The notes: generated by a model not told the origin, from the sequence alone. Shown: positions 1 through 7,472, numbered from the stretch's first letter. The stretch: DNA of 18,531 nt from an uncultured Ilumatobacter sp. (GCA_938049325.1 CALICC010000086.1:1-18531); one strand, 5' to 3'. Numbers and translations are program-made.

Positions 1-534
1 GTCGGGGGCATCCACGGCAACGAACCGGTGAGCCCGCCGACCGTACGGAGCCTTGTCGGAGCGACGATTCCCGACGATGTCGACGTGTGGCTCGTGCCCG
101 AGCTGAACGCCGATGGCATCGCCGCCGGCACGCGGTGCAACGCGAACGGCGTGGATCTCAATCGGAACTTCCCATATGCGTGGAGATCGGACACAGGAGG
201 GCCGGGACCGTTGTCGGAGCCCGAGCCGATCGCGATCGCGGCGTTGGTGGAACGACTCGCTCCCGACGTCGTCGTCTGGGTGCATCAACCGTACGGCTAC
301 GTCAGCTCGATCGGGCGAACACCCGACGCCTACGAGCAAGCGTGGGCTGAGGCATCAGGGGTGCCCGTGCGGCCGAACGTGATGCAGCACGGTGGTGGCG
401 AGAGCTGGACCTCGTTCGTTGCCGGCCGCCCGTCGATGCTGATCGAAATCGACAGCTGGAACGCGACCGAAGAAATCGTCGCGGCCCACCGAGCGGGTTT
501 CGAAGCGCTCCTCGCGGTGGTCGAACCGCTGTAG
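1..534 (+). CDS. M14-family zinc carboxypeptidase, 3' portion (MpaA-like)
   Basis: This is the C-terminal 177 residues of a metallopeptidase whose start lies outside the window; the frame is open from base 1. The first visible residues give the HGNE zinc motif (H5 and E8 of the fragment), followed by a DLNRNFP block (residues 52-58) with the substrate-binding Asn-Arg. A SEPEP segment (72-76), a third zinc-ligand candidate H95 in WVHQP, and the general-base glutamate E149 in MLIEID complete the set. This order is that of M14 peptidases, and the SEPE/DLNRNFP style resembles the murein-peptide amidase MpaA group, which cleaves the gamma-D-Glu-diaminopimelate bond; that substrate is inferred. It converges on the dioxygenase gene with only 11 bases between stop codons. 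Nothing ties it to the sugar locus, so it is probably a flanking gene. Confidence 0.85.
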   Translation, partial: VGGIHGNEPVSPPTVRSLVGATIPDDVDVWLVPELNADGIAAGTRCNANGVDLNRNFPYAWRSDTGGPGPLSEPEPIAIAALVERLAPDVVVWVHQPYGYVSSIGRTPDAYEQAWAEASGVPVRPNVMQHGGGESWTSFVAGRPSMLIEIDSWNATEEIVAAHRAGFEALLAVVEPL

Positions 535-545
535 CGCCAGCTTGT

Positions 546-1319
546 TCAGTCGGCGAGCTCGTCGCGAACGTTGCGCAACTTGAGGCCCGATGCTGCGGCT
601 TGATCGCACACGTCGTCGGTCATCGTGCTCGTGTTCCACATCCGCAGCATGAAGTCGCGGGTCTTGAGATAGTCGATGTAGTAGTCGAGGTGAGTGCTCT
701 CCACGGCGTAGGTGGCGAAGAGGGCGATCCGCGTGTCGTGCTTCGGCATGACGTTCCACGTGGGCACCCGTTCGAACTTCTTCGGATCAACGTCCTTCCA
801 CCACGGGAACCGCATGCGTTGACCATCGCCACTGTGCAGCGTGCGGAGGTTCCACACGACGAGGTCGCCGACCGCAGAGTCGACGTATGCGACCTTGTCG
901 GTCTTCGCGGTCTCGGCTTCGTGGCTCGTGGGACGCACATTGAGTCCGCCTGAATGGCGCTTGTGGTCTTGGAGGTACAGGCCGAATCGCAACAGCGTGT
1001 ATCGGCTCCGCCAGTCTGGAGCCGAGAAGTCGAGACGGTCAGCACAATCGCGGTGCCAGCTCCCGGTTGCCGTCGTGACCGCGTGGTTGGCGGAACTGAA
1101 TCCGAAGTACAGCGGGTCGCCGTCGAGGAGTTCGCCCGCAGCATCGACGAGTCGACGGTCGAGCACGAACTCCGACAGCTCAGGCTGGCTCAGGAGGTCA
1201 CCGCCTGTTCCTGCCGTGGCGATTGCCTTCGCTCGGAGGTTCGCGACCTCTTCCTTGCTGAACACCCCCGGAATCTTGAGGTAGCCATCGTTCCAATACT
1301 TGGCGGTGTCGATCTTCAT
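546..1319 (-). CDS. PhyH-like Fe(II)/2-oxoglutarate dioxygenase (first paralogue)
   Basis: A 257-residue protein of the phytanoyl-CoA dioxygenase (PhyH) type, a cytosolic hydroxylase family using Fe(II) and 2-oxoglutarate. The iron triad is visible as H89-x-D91 (in HRDCAD) and H162 (in RTLHS). R170 in the RFPW segment, eight residues after the distal His, is a candidate 2-oxoglutarate contact. The central 76 residues align without gaps to the second PhyH-like protein at 8756-9610, with about 60% identity by hand count. The frame stays open upstream to 2054, but that stretch is arginine-rich antisense to the methyltransferase and is not family-like. The ATG opening MKIDTAKYW gives normal PhyH length and has a promoter-like box just upstream. 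Substrate is unknown; the sugar or its acyl group is a reasonable guess from context. Confidence 0.88.
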   Translation of the reverse strand: MKIDTAKYWNDGYLKIPGVFSKEEVANLRAKAIATAGTGGDLLSQPELSEFVLDRRLVDAAGELLDGDPLYFGFSSANHAVTTATGSWHRDCADRLDFSAPDWRSRYTLLRFGLYLQDHKRHSGGLNVRPTSHEAETAKTDKVAYVDSAVGDLVVWNLRTLHSGDGQRMRFPWWKDVDPKKFERVPTWNVMPKHDTRIALFATYAVESTHLDYYIDYLKTRDFMLRMWNTSTMTDDVCDQAAASGLKLRNVRDELAD

Positions 1320-1327
1320 CGCCAGGG

Positions 1328-1356
1328 ACTGTATAACGAGCGGTCGTCTCCGTCGA
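1328..1356 (-). promoter_or_regulatory. Candidate leaderless promoter of the first PhyH gene
   Basis: Read on the minus strand this is TCGACG (1356-1351), a 17-base spacer, then TACAGT (1333-1328), followed by 8 bases and the ATG at 1319. Each box matches four of six consensus positions. The start codon falls about where transcription would begin, and no Shine-Dalgarno sequence is present. It shares the 108-base divergent gap (1320-1427) with the methyltransferase promoter. Confidence 0.4.
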
Positions 1357-1414
1357 TTCATTGCTGCGGAGATTCCGCGGCCGAGATTGGCATCTGTCAC
1401 CAGTGGCTGAGCGA

Positions 1415-1420
1415 TAGGTT
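1415..1420 (+). promoter_or_regulatory. Candidate -10 box for leaderless methyltransferase transcript
   Basis: TAGGTT lies 7 bases before the ATG at 1428. No clear -35 box is seen and no Shine-Dalgarno sequence is present, so a leaderless mRNA is the simplest reading. Confidence 0.35.
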
Positions 1421-1427
1421 CTGGCGA

Positions 1428-2369
1428 ATGCCAAACCATGGATCGCAAGACGCTCATCGCTACCGGTCGGTGATCGCTGCGAAGCGAGCGTTCGATGCGG
1501 GCGACAACATCACCGCCGCGATTCGAGCCGAAGAGCAGATGGACTCGAACCCGCCGCATGCCATCGAGATCGCCTACGAGATGCAGAGCGGCGAGTATGC
1601 GCGGGCGGCGCGTTCCGACGAGAAGCGGTGGAGTGAGTACGGCGCGGCCATCGCCGACGCGTTGTTGCCGCACCTTGCTGACGGCACCTCGCTGCTCGAC
1701 TGCGGAACGGGCGAGATGACATCGCTCGCGTCGACGCTCAACCATCTCGACGTCACGGTCGAGGCGAGCGCCTTCGACATCAGTTGGAGCCGAATCGCGC
1801 ATGGCCGTCGGTTCGTCGAGGAGGCACTCCACTCTGCTCCGTCCGTGCGGAGCTTCGTGGGTGACATGGCGGCGATCGCTGTACCCGACGGCTCGGTCGA
1901 CGTCGCGATGACCGTCCACGCGCTCGAGCCGAACGGTGGCCGCGAGGACGAGTTGTTGGGTTCGGTGTTTCGTACGGCCCGCCAACGGGTCGTGCTCTTC
2001 GAGCCGTGCTTCGAGAACGCGAGTGATGAAGCGCGCCAGCGGATGCAGTCGCACGGTTACGTCACCGGTCTGGCCGAAGCCGGCGTCCGCCTCGGCGCAG
2101 AACTGGTGAACCTCACGGAGTTCTCACTCCCGGTCAACCCACTCAATCCGACCTGGGTGTTCGAGTTCGATGTGTCAGGAGTGAGTCGAGACACCGCGAG
2201 CGACACCGGCTTCGAGTGCCCGGTGACGCGTACGGCGCTCCGGGATCTCGGCGACTGCTGGTTCAGCGACGAAGCCGGGCTTGCCTACCCGATCGTCGGT
2301 GGCATCCCGATCTTGCGCGCCGACCATGCCGTGTTGGCGACGCAGCGCGCCGGGCTGCGCGATACCTGA
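1428..2369 (+). CDS. Class I SAM methyltransferase with Trm112-like C-terminal segment
   Basis: A 313-residue protein. The SAM-binding motif I is LLDCGTGEMT at 89-98, followed by an acidic FDIS segment (117-120) and VDVAMTVHALE (157-167) in the post-motif position, the usual order of a Rossmann-fold methyltransferase. The tail (264-300) has a CPVT entry, a tyrosine-proline turn and VGGIPIL, which resembles the small Trm112/UPF0434 domain and is often fused to or paired with methyltransferases. The frame is open back to 954, but that part is antisense to the dioxygenase gene; ATG 1428 has a TANNNT box 7 bases upstream and is preferred. A start at 1539 is possible. It converges on the TPR-glycosyltransferase gene with 9 bases between stops. 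The methyl acceptor is unknown; the glycan or its carrier is inferred from context only. Confidence 0.8.
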   Translation: MPNHGSQDAHRYRSVIAAKRAFDAGDNITAAIRAEEQMDSNPPHAIEIAYEMQSGEYARAARSDEKRWSEYGAAIADALLPHLADGTSLLDCGTGEMTSLASTLNHLDVTVEASAFDISWSRIAHGRRFVEEALHSAPSVRSFVGDMAAIAVPDGSVDVAMTVHALEPNGGREDELLGSVFRTARQRVVLFEPCFENASDEARQRMQSHGYVTGLAEAGVRLGAELVNLTEFSLPVNPLNPTWVFEFDVSGVSRDTASDTGFECPVTRTALRDLGDCWFSDEAGLAYPIVGGIPILRADHAVLATQRAGLRDT

Positions 2370-2378
2370 GCCAACCGG

Positions 2379-4709
2379 TCAGTCGTCGCGCAGCATTGCA
2401 ACGGCTCGCTCCACGCATTCCATGCTGGCTCGGTAGTCGTTGCTGCAGGCGTGGCGTGCTGCCGCGTGCCAATAGTCCCGGTCGTTGTCTTGGGCCCTCC
2501 ATGCGCCGAACTTGTTCGGCTGGAGCATGATCGTCGGCGTGCCGACGGCGGCAGCGAGTTCGACCGACGTGGTGACGACGCCGACCACGGCAGCACATGA
2601 TGCGATGACGGCGGCGGTCGCTTCGAAGTCGTCGCGGAGATCGACATCGTCGAGGAACGTGATGCGGTTGCCGAAGTAGTCGGCGAGACGTTCGCGCTCG
2701 CTCTCCGTCGTGTCGTGCTGCAGGCACACGAAGTCGCGGTCGAGTGCAGCAAAGGGCTGCATCGCCTCGACGGACAAGTAGTGGATGTCTCGCATCGGCC
2801 CGGCGATTTCGCTGCGCCAGACCAGACCTGTGGGCGTCTCCAAGTCGGCGAACCTCGTCGAGTTCTCGTTGACGAGCGAGTCGAGTGGCCGAAGATACGG
2901 AGGGTATGGCCGGGGCGCTCCGGTCTCGGCCGTCAGCTGCGGAATCGACCGTGAGAACACGACGCGGCTTGCAGCATGCGCCACCTTCGCCGCTTCGGCA
3001 GTGAGCACATCGAACAGTTCGCCTTCGGCGCGTTCGGGCCGATCGGGATGGAGGAGTCCGGCCTGGATTCGACCACCGAGTCGTTCGACCGGCAGGAACG
3101 TCACATCGGGCAGCGATCTCGAGAGCAGCGAATGCAGCCGTGGGTCACACGTTGCCGTGAGATGCTGTGTGCGTTCAGCCAGCGGCGCAAGGGTCGCGAA
3201 CGTCTGAATGTCGTCGCCCGGGCCGTTCTGAGCGATCACGAAGCGATCCGACACGTGCTCGAACGTGTCGAACTCGGCGCAGTCACCGAAGCTCTGGGCC
3301 AGTCGTCTGCGATCGTTCGCGTCGAGATACGTCTCGAACGCCTCGTCGAAGCGTTTCAGGTGGAGCAGTCCAAAGAAGCGAACCTCGTCGATCGGGTCGC
3401 TGACGCGAGGGTATTCATCTCGGAGTGCAAGCGCTTCTTCGTAGCGGCCTTCCTCGAGCAACATCCGAGACTGGAGCTTTGCGGACTCCCAGTGCCGGGT
3501 TGTTTGGCGAAGTTGATCGAAATAGAGGTTTGCTCGGTCGAAATCTCGACGCACGTAGTGAGCGCGGCCGAGGTTGTACTTGCCGAGGGTGCCGAGCGCC
3601 GCAACTTCGCGCCGATGGCTCTCGATGGCGATGAGCTCATCGATCTGATTGAGTTCGAACCAGATGCCGGTGAGCGTCTCGAGCTCGGCCGGCGTTCGGT
3701 CACCTGGGCGGCGAGTCTCATCGAGGTCGTCATCGTGCAGACGCGCGACTTCCGCAGGGGAGTGGTGAGCAATGAGGAGGCGTCGTAAGACCTGAAGGTC
3801 CTGGATGCCGTCCTTGGCTGCGGCGTCGAGGAGCTCCTTGGCTTCTTCGGTTCGGCCGAGGAGCCAGAGCGAGTCGAATCGGTAGCCCATCTCCTTCGTC
3901 TCCGACAGGTTGTGCACGTTGGAGTCGAGAAACTCGAGCAGCTTCGCCGGAAGTCCGAGAGCAGCCAGGCGGTCGCAGTACGCCGCCGAGAATTGCCTCG
4001 TTCGTTGCGGCTTCTGAGCTTGCAGCAGCGTGAGGGCGTCCATGCCAAGACCACTGCTGGCCAGCCGAGCTGCGGTGAGGAGCGCAACCACCTCTCCCTG
4101 CGCCCACTCCTCGTCGGCGATCTGCAACTCGAGTGCCTCAGCTCGCTCCGGCTGCTCGCACCGCAACAGGATCTCGTGGATCAGCGCGGCGGAATCTGCG
4201 GTTGTCACGCGCGTCCCGACCTCGTCGCACAACTGCAGGACTCGTTCGATGTCGTTGCTGTCGATCAGATAGTTGAGGAGCCGACGAAACGACGAGAGCC
4301 GGCGTTGCGGGAAGCCCTGGAAGAACAGCGCGGCAGCATCGACCAGGCGTGGCTCGTCGAGACCAGCGTGATGCTGAGCGATGAGCACACTGACGTATTG
4401 ATCCGAGACGGCCGGGTCGTCCCAGAGGGCGATCATTGCCTCGGCGACAGCTCGGGCTTCAACGAGATGGTGAGTCTCCACCGGCTCCGTCAGGAGCGAA
4501 CGGACCAAGAAGCGGTGTGCCTTGCCGGAGCCGGGAAGGTTGCGCACGGCGGTTCGGCCGATCTGGATTGCTTCTTCCTTACCGCCCTGCAGCCGAAGGC
4601 GCTCCAGGCTGACGATGAGTCGGTCGAGAGGAACACGTGCGAGTGAGCGCGGCATCGCCTTCGTCTTGATCGCTCTCAAACTCGAAACAGACTGCTTGGC
4701 GAATTGCAT
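2379..4709 (-). CDS. TPR protein with GT-B-like C-terminal glycosyltransferase domain
   Basis: A 776-residue cytosolic protein with no signal peptide or membrane helix. Residues about 30-470 are helical repeats of TPR type; examples are GKYNLGRAHYVRRDFDRANL (376-395) and GRYEEALALRDEYP (421-434). From about 485 the sequence changes to the pattern seen in TPR-linked GT9/GT41-like proteins: NGPGDDIQTFATL (495-507) and CDPRLHSLLSRSLPDV (521-536) in the first half, LVWRSEIAG (629-637), then LRDDFEATAAVIASCAAVVG (691-710), TTSVELAAAVGTPTIML (713-729) and a tryptophan-rich end. In such proteins the C-terminal half binds the nucleotide-sugar and the repeats may hold a protein acceptor. It lies 42 bases after the sugar O-methyltransferase stop and is probably in the same transcript, though a TAGCGT box precedes its ATG. 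A role as a nonulosonate or other sugar transferase is inference. Confidence 0.78.
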   Translation of the reverse strand: MQFAKQSVSSLRAIKTKAMPRSLARVPLDRLIVSLERLRLQGGKEEAIQIGRTAVRNLPGSGKAHRFLVRSLLTEPVETHHLVEARAVAEAMIALWDDPAVSDQYVSVLIAQHHAGLDEPRLVDAAALFFQGFPQRRLSSFRRLLNYLIDSNDIERVLQLCDEVGTRVTTADSAALIHEILLRCEQPERAEALELQIADEEWAQGEVVALLTAARLASSGLGMDALTLLQAQKPQRTRQFSAAYCDRLAALGLPAKLLEFLDSNVHNLSETKEMGYRFDSLWLLGRTEEAKELLDAAAKDGIQDLQVLRRLLIAHHSPAEVARLHDDDLDETRRPGDRTPAELETLTGIWFELNQIDELIAIESHRREVAALGTLGKYNLGRAHYVRRDFDRANLYFDQLRQTTRHWESAKLQSRMLLEEGRYEEALALRDEYPRVSDPIDEVRFFGLLHLKRFDEAFETYLDANDRRRLAQSFGDCAEFDTFEHVSDRFVIAQNGPGDDIQTFATLAPLAERTQHLTATCDPRLHSLLSRSLPDVTFLPVERLGGRIQAGLLHPDRPERAEGELFDVLTAEAAKVAHAASRVVFSRSIPQLTAETGAPRPYPPYLRPLDSLVNENSTRFADLETPTGLVWRSEIAGPMRDIHYLSVEAMQPFAALDRDFVCLQHDTTESERERLADYFGNRITFLDDVDLRDDFEATAAVIASCAAVVGVVTTSVELAAAVGTPTIMLQPNKFGAWRAQDNDRDYWHAAARHACSNDYRASMECVERAVAMLRDD

Positions 4710-4717
4710 CGGGTCGA

Positions 4718-4723
4718 ACGCTA
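4718..4723 (-). promoter_or_regulatory. Candidate internal -10 box before the TPR-GT-B gene
   Basis: On the minus strand TAGCGT is followed by 8 bases and the ATG at 4709. It is in the 42-base gap after the O-methyltransferase gene. It could allow separate leaderless transcription, or be a chance match. Confidence 0.25.
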
Positions 4724-4751
4724 CTGGACCGAACGAGTCGGCTCGGCGACG

Positions 4752-5885
4752 TCAGCGTCGCCGAAGTACGACGAGCTCAGCCTGCGGCGGTGCGGCCGGC
4801 CGGCCGATACGCGCCACGGTCTCGTAGCCGAGCGCCTCGAAGGTCGAAACGATCGAGTTGGAGGTCACCTGTTCTTGGACGCCGATTGCGTTGTCCGCCT
4901 TCATCGGCTTGCCGGCACGCGTGTTCAGCGAAACGACGAGCTTCGTGTCGAGCCGAGCGATCTGCTTGGCGTAGTTGCTCACCACGTGTGGTTCCATCTC
5001 TTGGAACGAGAATGCGTTGACGAACAGGTCGGCCTGCCCCGTCAGTTTCGGAAGCTCCCACGCCGGCAGGCACGCCGAGGGCCCGCCAGGTTCGAGGTGA
5101 ACGGGGGTGCCCTTGGCAGTGTCGAGCCCGCTGAGCAGCGTTCGTTCGGGGAACCGATTGGCGAGGTAGTAGTGAGCCACGGTGCCCAATGGTGGGATGT
5201 CGATGTCGACGTACTGCACTTCGGGCATCGACGACATCAGGATCTCGCCCATCACACCGAACCCGCCACAGATCTCGAGAACGCTCCGAACGGGGAAGTC
5301 GACGTAGCGCGAGACGCCGGTGAGGAGCTTGAGATAGTTCAAGTACGGGCGTCCGTAGGCCGAGCCGTCCTTGGTGAACGGTCGGTAGTGCTGCGGCGGC
5401 TTGCCGATCGAGCTCTCACCGTGGGCCTCGATGTCGATCGGGAGGCAGTCGCGATGCTGCTGACCGAGCGCGATGTCCATGTCGCGATTCGCCTCGCTCG
5501 CGCCGACCAGGTGCCCGTTGTACCAGCGTTCAGGTGCACGCGGATTCGTCTCGCGCAACAGCGGCATCACCTCGGCGACCATCGCGTTCGTGAACACCGG
5601 CGCGTACAACTGGTAGAAGAAGAAGTGAGATGACGGCCAACTCTTGAAGCTGTCGAGGCCGCGAGTCTCGAGGTCACCTAGCAACTTGCGGACTCCCGGC
5701 TGCCAGAAGTCGGTCGGTGCGTAGAGCGGGTCTGCATCGCACAACTGCTCCATCGAGAGACGCAACATCGACGACCACGGCTCGGGAGCCGAGTCGATGG
5801 CTGGCCGCAGTTCCTCGAGGAGAGAAGACCAGTTCGCTGGGCTCGCGGGCGTGGTCTTTGCAGTCTTGCGGCGAAACAGTTTCAT
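4752..5885 (-). CDS. Putative sugar O-methyltransferase (NanM-like)
   Basis: A 377-residue protein resembling the putative sugar O-methyltransferases found beside sialic- and nonulosonic-acid genes (the family named methyltran_NanM in TIGRFAMs, recalled from memory). The SAM site is visible as VLEICGGFG at 202-210 and the acidic loop VQYVDIDIPPLG at 223-234; NAFSFQEM at 290-297 is the probable catalytic-side motif. The N-terminal 190 residues are family-specific and carry an aromatic SHFFFYQLY stretch (86-94). The frame continues upstream to 6128 through a serine-rich, low-complexity run that is antisense to the ACP gene; ATG 5885 is preferred. It is divergent from the ACP operon and leads the two-gene unit with the TPR-GT-B gene. 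It probably O-methylates a sugar hydroxyl in the finished glycan, by family inference. Confidence 0.78.
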   Translation of the reverse strand: MKLFRRKTAKTTPASPANWSSLLEELRPAIDSAPEPWSSMLRLSMEQLCDADPLYAPTDFWQPGVRKLLGDLETRGLDSFKSWPSSHFFFYQLYAPVFTNAMVAEVMPLLRETNPRAPERWYNGHLVGASEANRDMDIALGQQHRDCLPIDIEAHGESSIGKPPQHYRPFTKDGSAYGRPYLNYLKLLTGVSRYVDFPVRSVLEICGGFGVMGEILMSSMPEVQYVDIDIPPLGTVAHYYLANRFPERTLLSGLDTAKGTPVHLEPGGPSACLPAWELPKLTGQADLFVNAFSFQEMEPHVVSNYAKQIARLDTKLVVSLNTRAGKPMKADNAIGVQEQVTSNSIVSTFEALGYETVARIGRPAAPPQAELVVLRRR

Positions 5886-5894
5886 CGGCAGAGC

Positions 5895-5900
5895 ACCATA
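5895..5900 (-). promoter_or_regulatory. Candidate -10 box for the sugar O-methyltransferase unit
   Basis: On the minus strand TATGGT is followed by 9 bases and the ATG at 5885. No good -35 box or Shine-Dalgarno sequence is seen. It is in the 106-base divergent gap (5886-5991) shared with the ACP operon. Confidence 0.35.
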
Positions 5901-5952
5901 GTGCCCCAGCCAGCAGCCACCGGCCCTCATCAGGATGAGCGTCAATCGGAGG

Positions 5953-5958
5953 TATATT
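5953..5958 (+). promoter_or_regulatory. Candidate -10 box for the ACP operon
   Basis: TATATT is the most AT-rich hexamer in the divergent gap, 33 bases before the ACP start. A start site near 5965 would leave a short leader containing GGAG (5977-5980) as ribosome site. No convincing -35 box is seen at 16-18 bases upstream. Confidence 0.35.
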
Positions 5959-5991
5959 CGTGTCTCCGAACACACTGGAGACCTGCGAAAC

Positions 5992-6246
5992 ATGACCATC
6001 CGATCGGCCATTCTGGAGCAGCTCACCGAGCTGTTCGAAGAAGACGAACTCGACATGCCCGAGTTCGTTGACGAGACGGTCTTGCTCGACACCGAGCTCG
6101 ACAGTCTGGGGTTCGCAGTGCTCGTCACTCGGCTCGACGAAGAGCTCGGATTCGACCCGTTCTCGATGATGGACGAGCCCGTCTACCCGGTGACGTTCAA
6201 GGACTTCGTCGACATCTACGAACGGTTCGCGCCGGACGAAGCGTGA
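5992..6246 (+). CDS. Acyl carrier protein
   Basis: An 84-residue acidic protein with the helix-loop-helix pattern of acyl carrier proteins. The phosphopantetheine site is S38 in LDSLGF (36-41), preceded by the usual leucine/aspartate-rich loop and followed by VTRLDEELG as helix II. After attachment of 4'-phosphopantetheine it would carry an acyl group as a thioester in the cytosol. An upstream in-frame ATG at 5935 exists, but the start at 5992 gives normal ACP length and has GGAG eleven bases upstream. The stop overlaps the ligase start by four bases (GTGA), implying coupled translation. No condensing enzyme (KAS) is present in the window, so this ACP most likely receives its acyl group from the adjacent ligase and is not a chain-elongation carrier. 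It is the first gene of the plus-strand operon. Confidence 0.9.
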   Translation: MTIRSAILEQLTELFEEDELDMPEFVDETVLLDTELDSLGFAVLVTRLDEELGFDPFSMMDEPVYPVTFKDFVDIYERFAPDEA

Positions 6247-7472
6247 GCGGGTCTGCATCACCCGTCGCGGTTCGGGCTTCGGATCTGAGCGTGACGATCG
6301 ATCAACTCGACGCCGACATCTACGGGCTGCGAGGCCAGGTCGAGCAGGGCGGGGTCGCCTCGCTCCACACCGACGACGCCACCATCGTGGCCGCTGCGAT
6401 CCACGTGCTCGACGGGTGGGCGGGCGAAGTGCATCTTCTTCCGCCGGCACTCGACGTCGAAGTACTCCCGGCCGGCGCCATCGTGCTCGAACCGAGTCGC
6501 GCTGGTGCGGCTGTCGCTGGCGACAGCTCGCTCGCCGGTGAGACGATGTGGATCGTCTATACATCCGGAACAACCGGCGCCCCCAAGGCCATCGCGCACA
6601 CGGCCGCGACGTTGTCGCGAACCGTTGTTCGCTCGGAACGAAGCGCATCGTTCGTCTGGGGACTGCTCTACGACCCGAACCGGATGGCCGGCCTGCAGGT
6701 CTTGTTCCAGGCGTTGCGAACATCGGCCACCGTCGTCGCACCGTCGCTCCATGAACCGTTGTCCGAACGGATTGCCGAGCTGGTCGACGGAGGAGTCACG
6801 GCAATTTCGGCGACGCCCACGTTGTGGCGTCTCGTTCTCCAGACGCCCGCGGCACGTGAGCTCGAACTCACTCAGATCACCTTGGGAGGCGAGATCGCAG
6901 ATCAGCGAATTCTCGATGGACTCGCGTCGGCCTTCCCGTCGGCACGCATCGTCCACGTCTTCGCATCGACGGAGACGGGTGCCGCGTTCTCCGTCACCGA
7001 CGGGCGGGCGGGCTTCCCTGCCGCCTATCTCGAGGACGCGCCACGAGGTATCGAACTACAGATCCGTGACGACATCTTGCATGTGCACAGTCCGGGTGTG
7101 AGCGCTTCGGGACCCGACGGGTTCGCTTCGACTGGCGACATCGTCGAAGTCGTCGACGACCGGGTGCTGTTCCGCGGCCGAGCGTCGGGTGTTGTCAACA
7201 TCGGTGGCGCCAACGTGTGGCCCGAAGAGGTCGAAACCTTGCTCCGCCAGCACGACGACGTGCTCGAGGCGCTGGTGACTGCCAAGGCGAACGCCTTGTC
7301 GGGCAACGTTCTGATGGCGCAGGTGGTGGCCCGCGACGCCGTTGATGGCAAGGCGCTTCGCAAAGAATTTCGGTCGTGGGTCCGTGATCGCGCTCCGGGC
7401 ACCCACGTGCCTGCGATGATCAAGGTCGTGGATGCCCTCGACATTTCAACCGCAGGCAAGGTCACCCGTTGA
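6243..7472 (+). CDS. Short ANL-superfamily adenylate-forming ligase (acyl-ACP/CoA ligase-like)
   Basis: A 409-residue enzyme predicted to activate a carboxylic acid with ATP and load it on a thiol, most simply the phosphopantetheine of the ACP encoded just upstream. Core motifs are intact: the P-loop YTSGTTGAPK (106-115), ASTETG (241-246), STGD (296-299) with the ribose-binding Asp, the hinge RGRASGVVNIGG (311-322) and the catalytic lysine K406 in TAGKVTR at the extreme C-terminus. It is about 100 residues shorter than typical acyl-CoA ligases, all missing from the N-terminal subdomain before the P-loop, and ends directly after the catalytic motif. The start is GTG overlapping the ACP stop by four bases. 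The acid substrate cannot be read from sequence; a small aliphatic or hydroxy acid would suit a sugar N-acyl group. Confidence 0.87.
   Translation: MSGSASPVAVRASDLSVTIDQLDADIYGLRGQVEQGGVASLHTDDATIVAAAIHVLDGWAGEVHLLPPALDVEVLPAGAIVLEPSRAGAAVAGDSSLAGETMWIVYTSGTTGAPKAIAHTAATLSRTVVRSERSASFVWGLLYDPNRMAGLQVLFQALRTSATVVAPSLHEPLSERIAELVDGGVTAISATPTLWRLVLQTPAARELELTQITLGGEIADQRILDGLASAFPSARIVHVFASTETGAAFSVTDGRAGFPAAYLEDAPRGIELQIRDDILHVHSPGVSASGPDGFASTGDIVEVVDDRVLFRGRASGVVNIGGANVWPEEVETLLRQHDDVLEALVTAKANALSGNVLMAQVVARDAVDGKALRKEFRSWVRDRAPGTHVPAMIKVVDALDISTAGKVTR

Noticed and set aside
954..1427. Upstream extension of the methyltransferase frame
   Set aside because: It is antisense to the dioxygenase gene and adds no recognisable domain; it is an open frame caused by high GC content.
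1320..2054. Upstream extension of the first PhyH reading frame
   Set aside because: The extra 245 residues are arginine-rich, antisense to the methyltransferase and unlike the family; the paralogue starts at the equivalent of ATG 1319.
2976..3788. A 270-codon plus-strand open frame inside the TPR-GT-B gene, and a similar one at 3912-4646
   Set aside because: Both lie fully opposite a repeat protein with clear family features; they show no motif and are explained by codon bias on the coding strand.
5886..6128. Upstream extension of the sugar O-methyltransferase frame with a serine-rich run
   Set aside because: The serine run is the reverse complement of the ACP coding sequence, whose codons for Asp, Glu and Leu read as Ser on the other strand.
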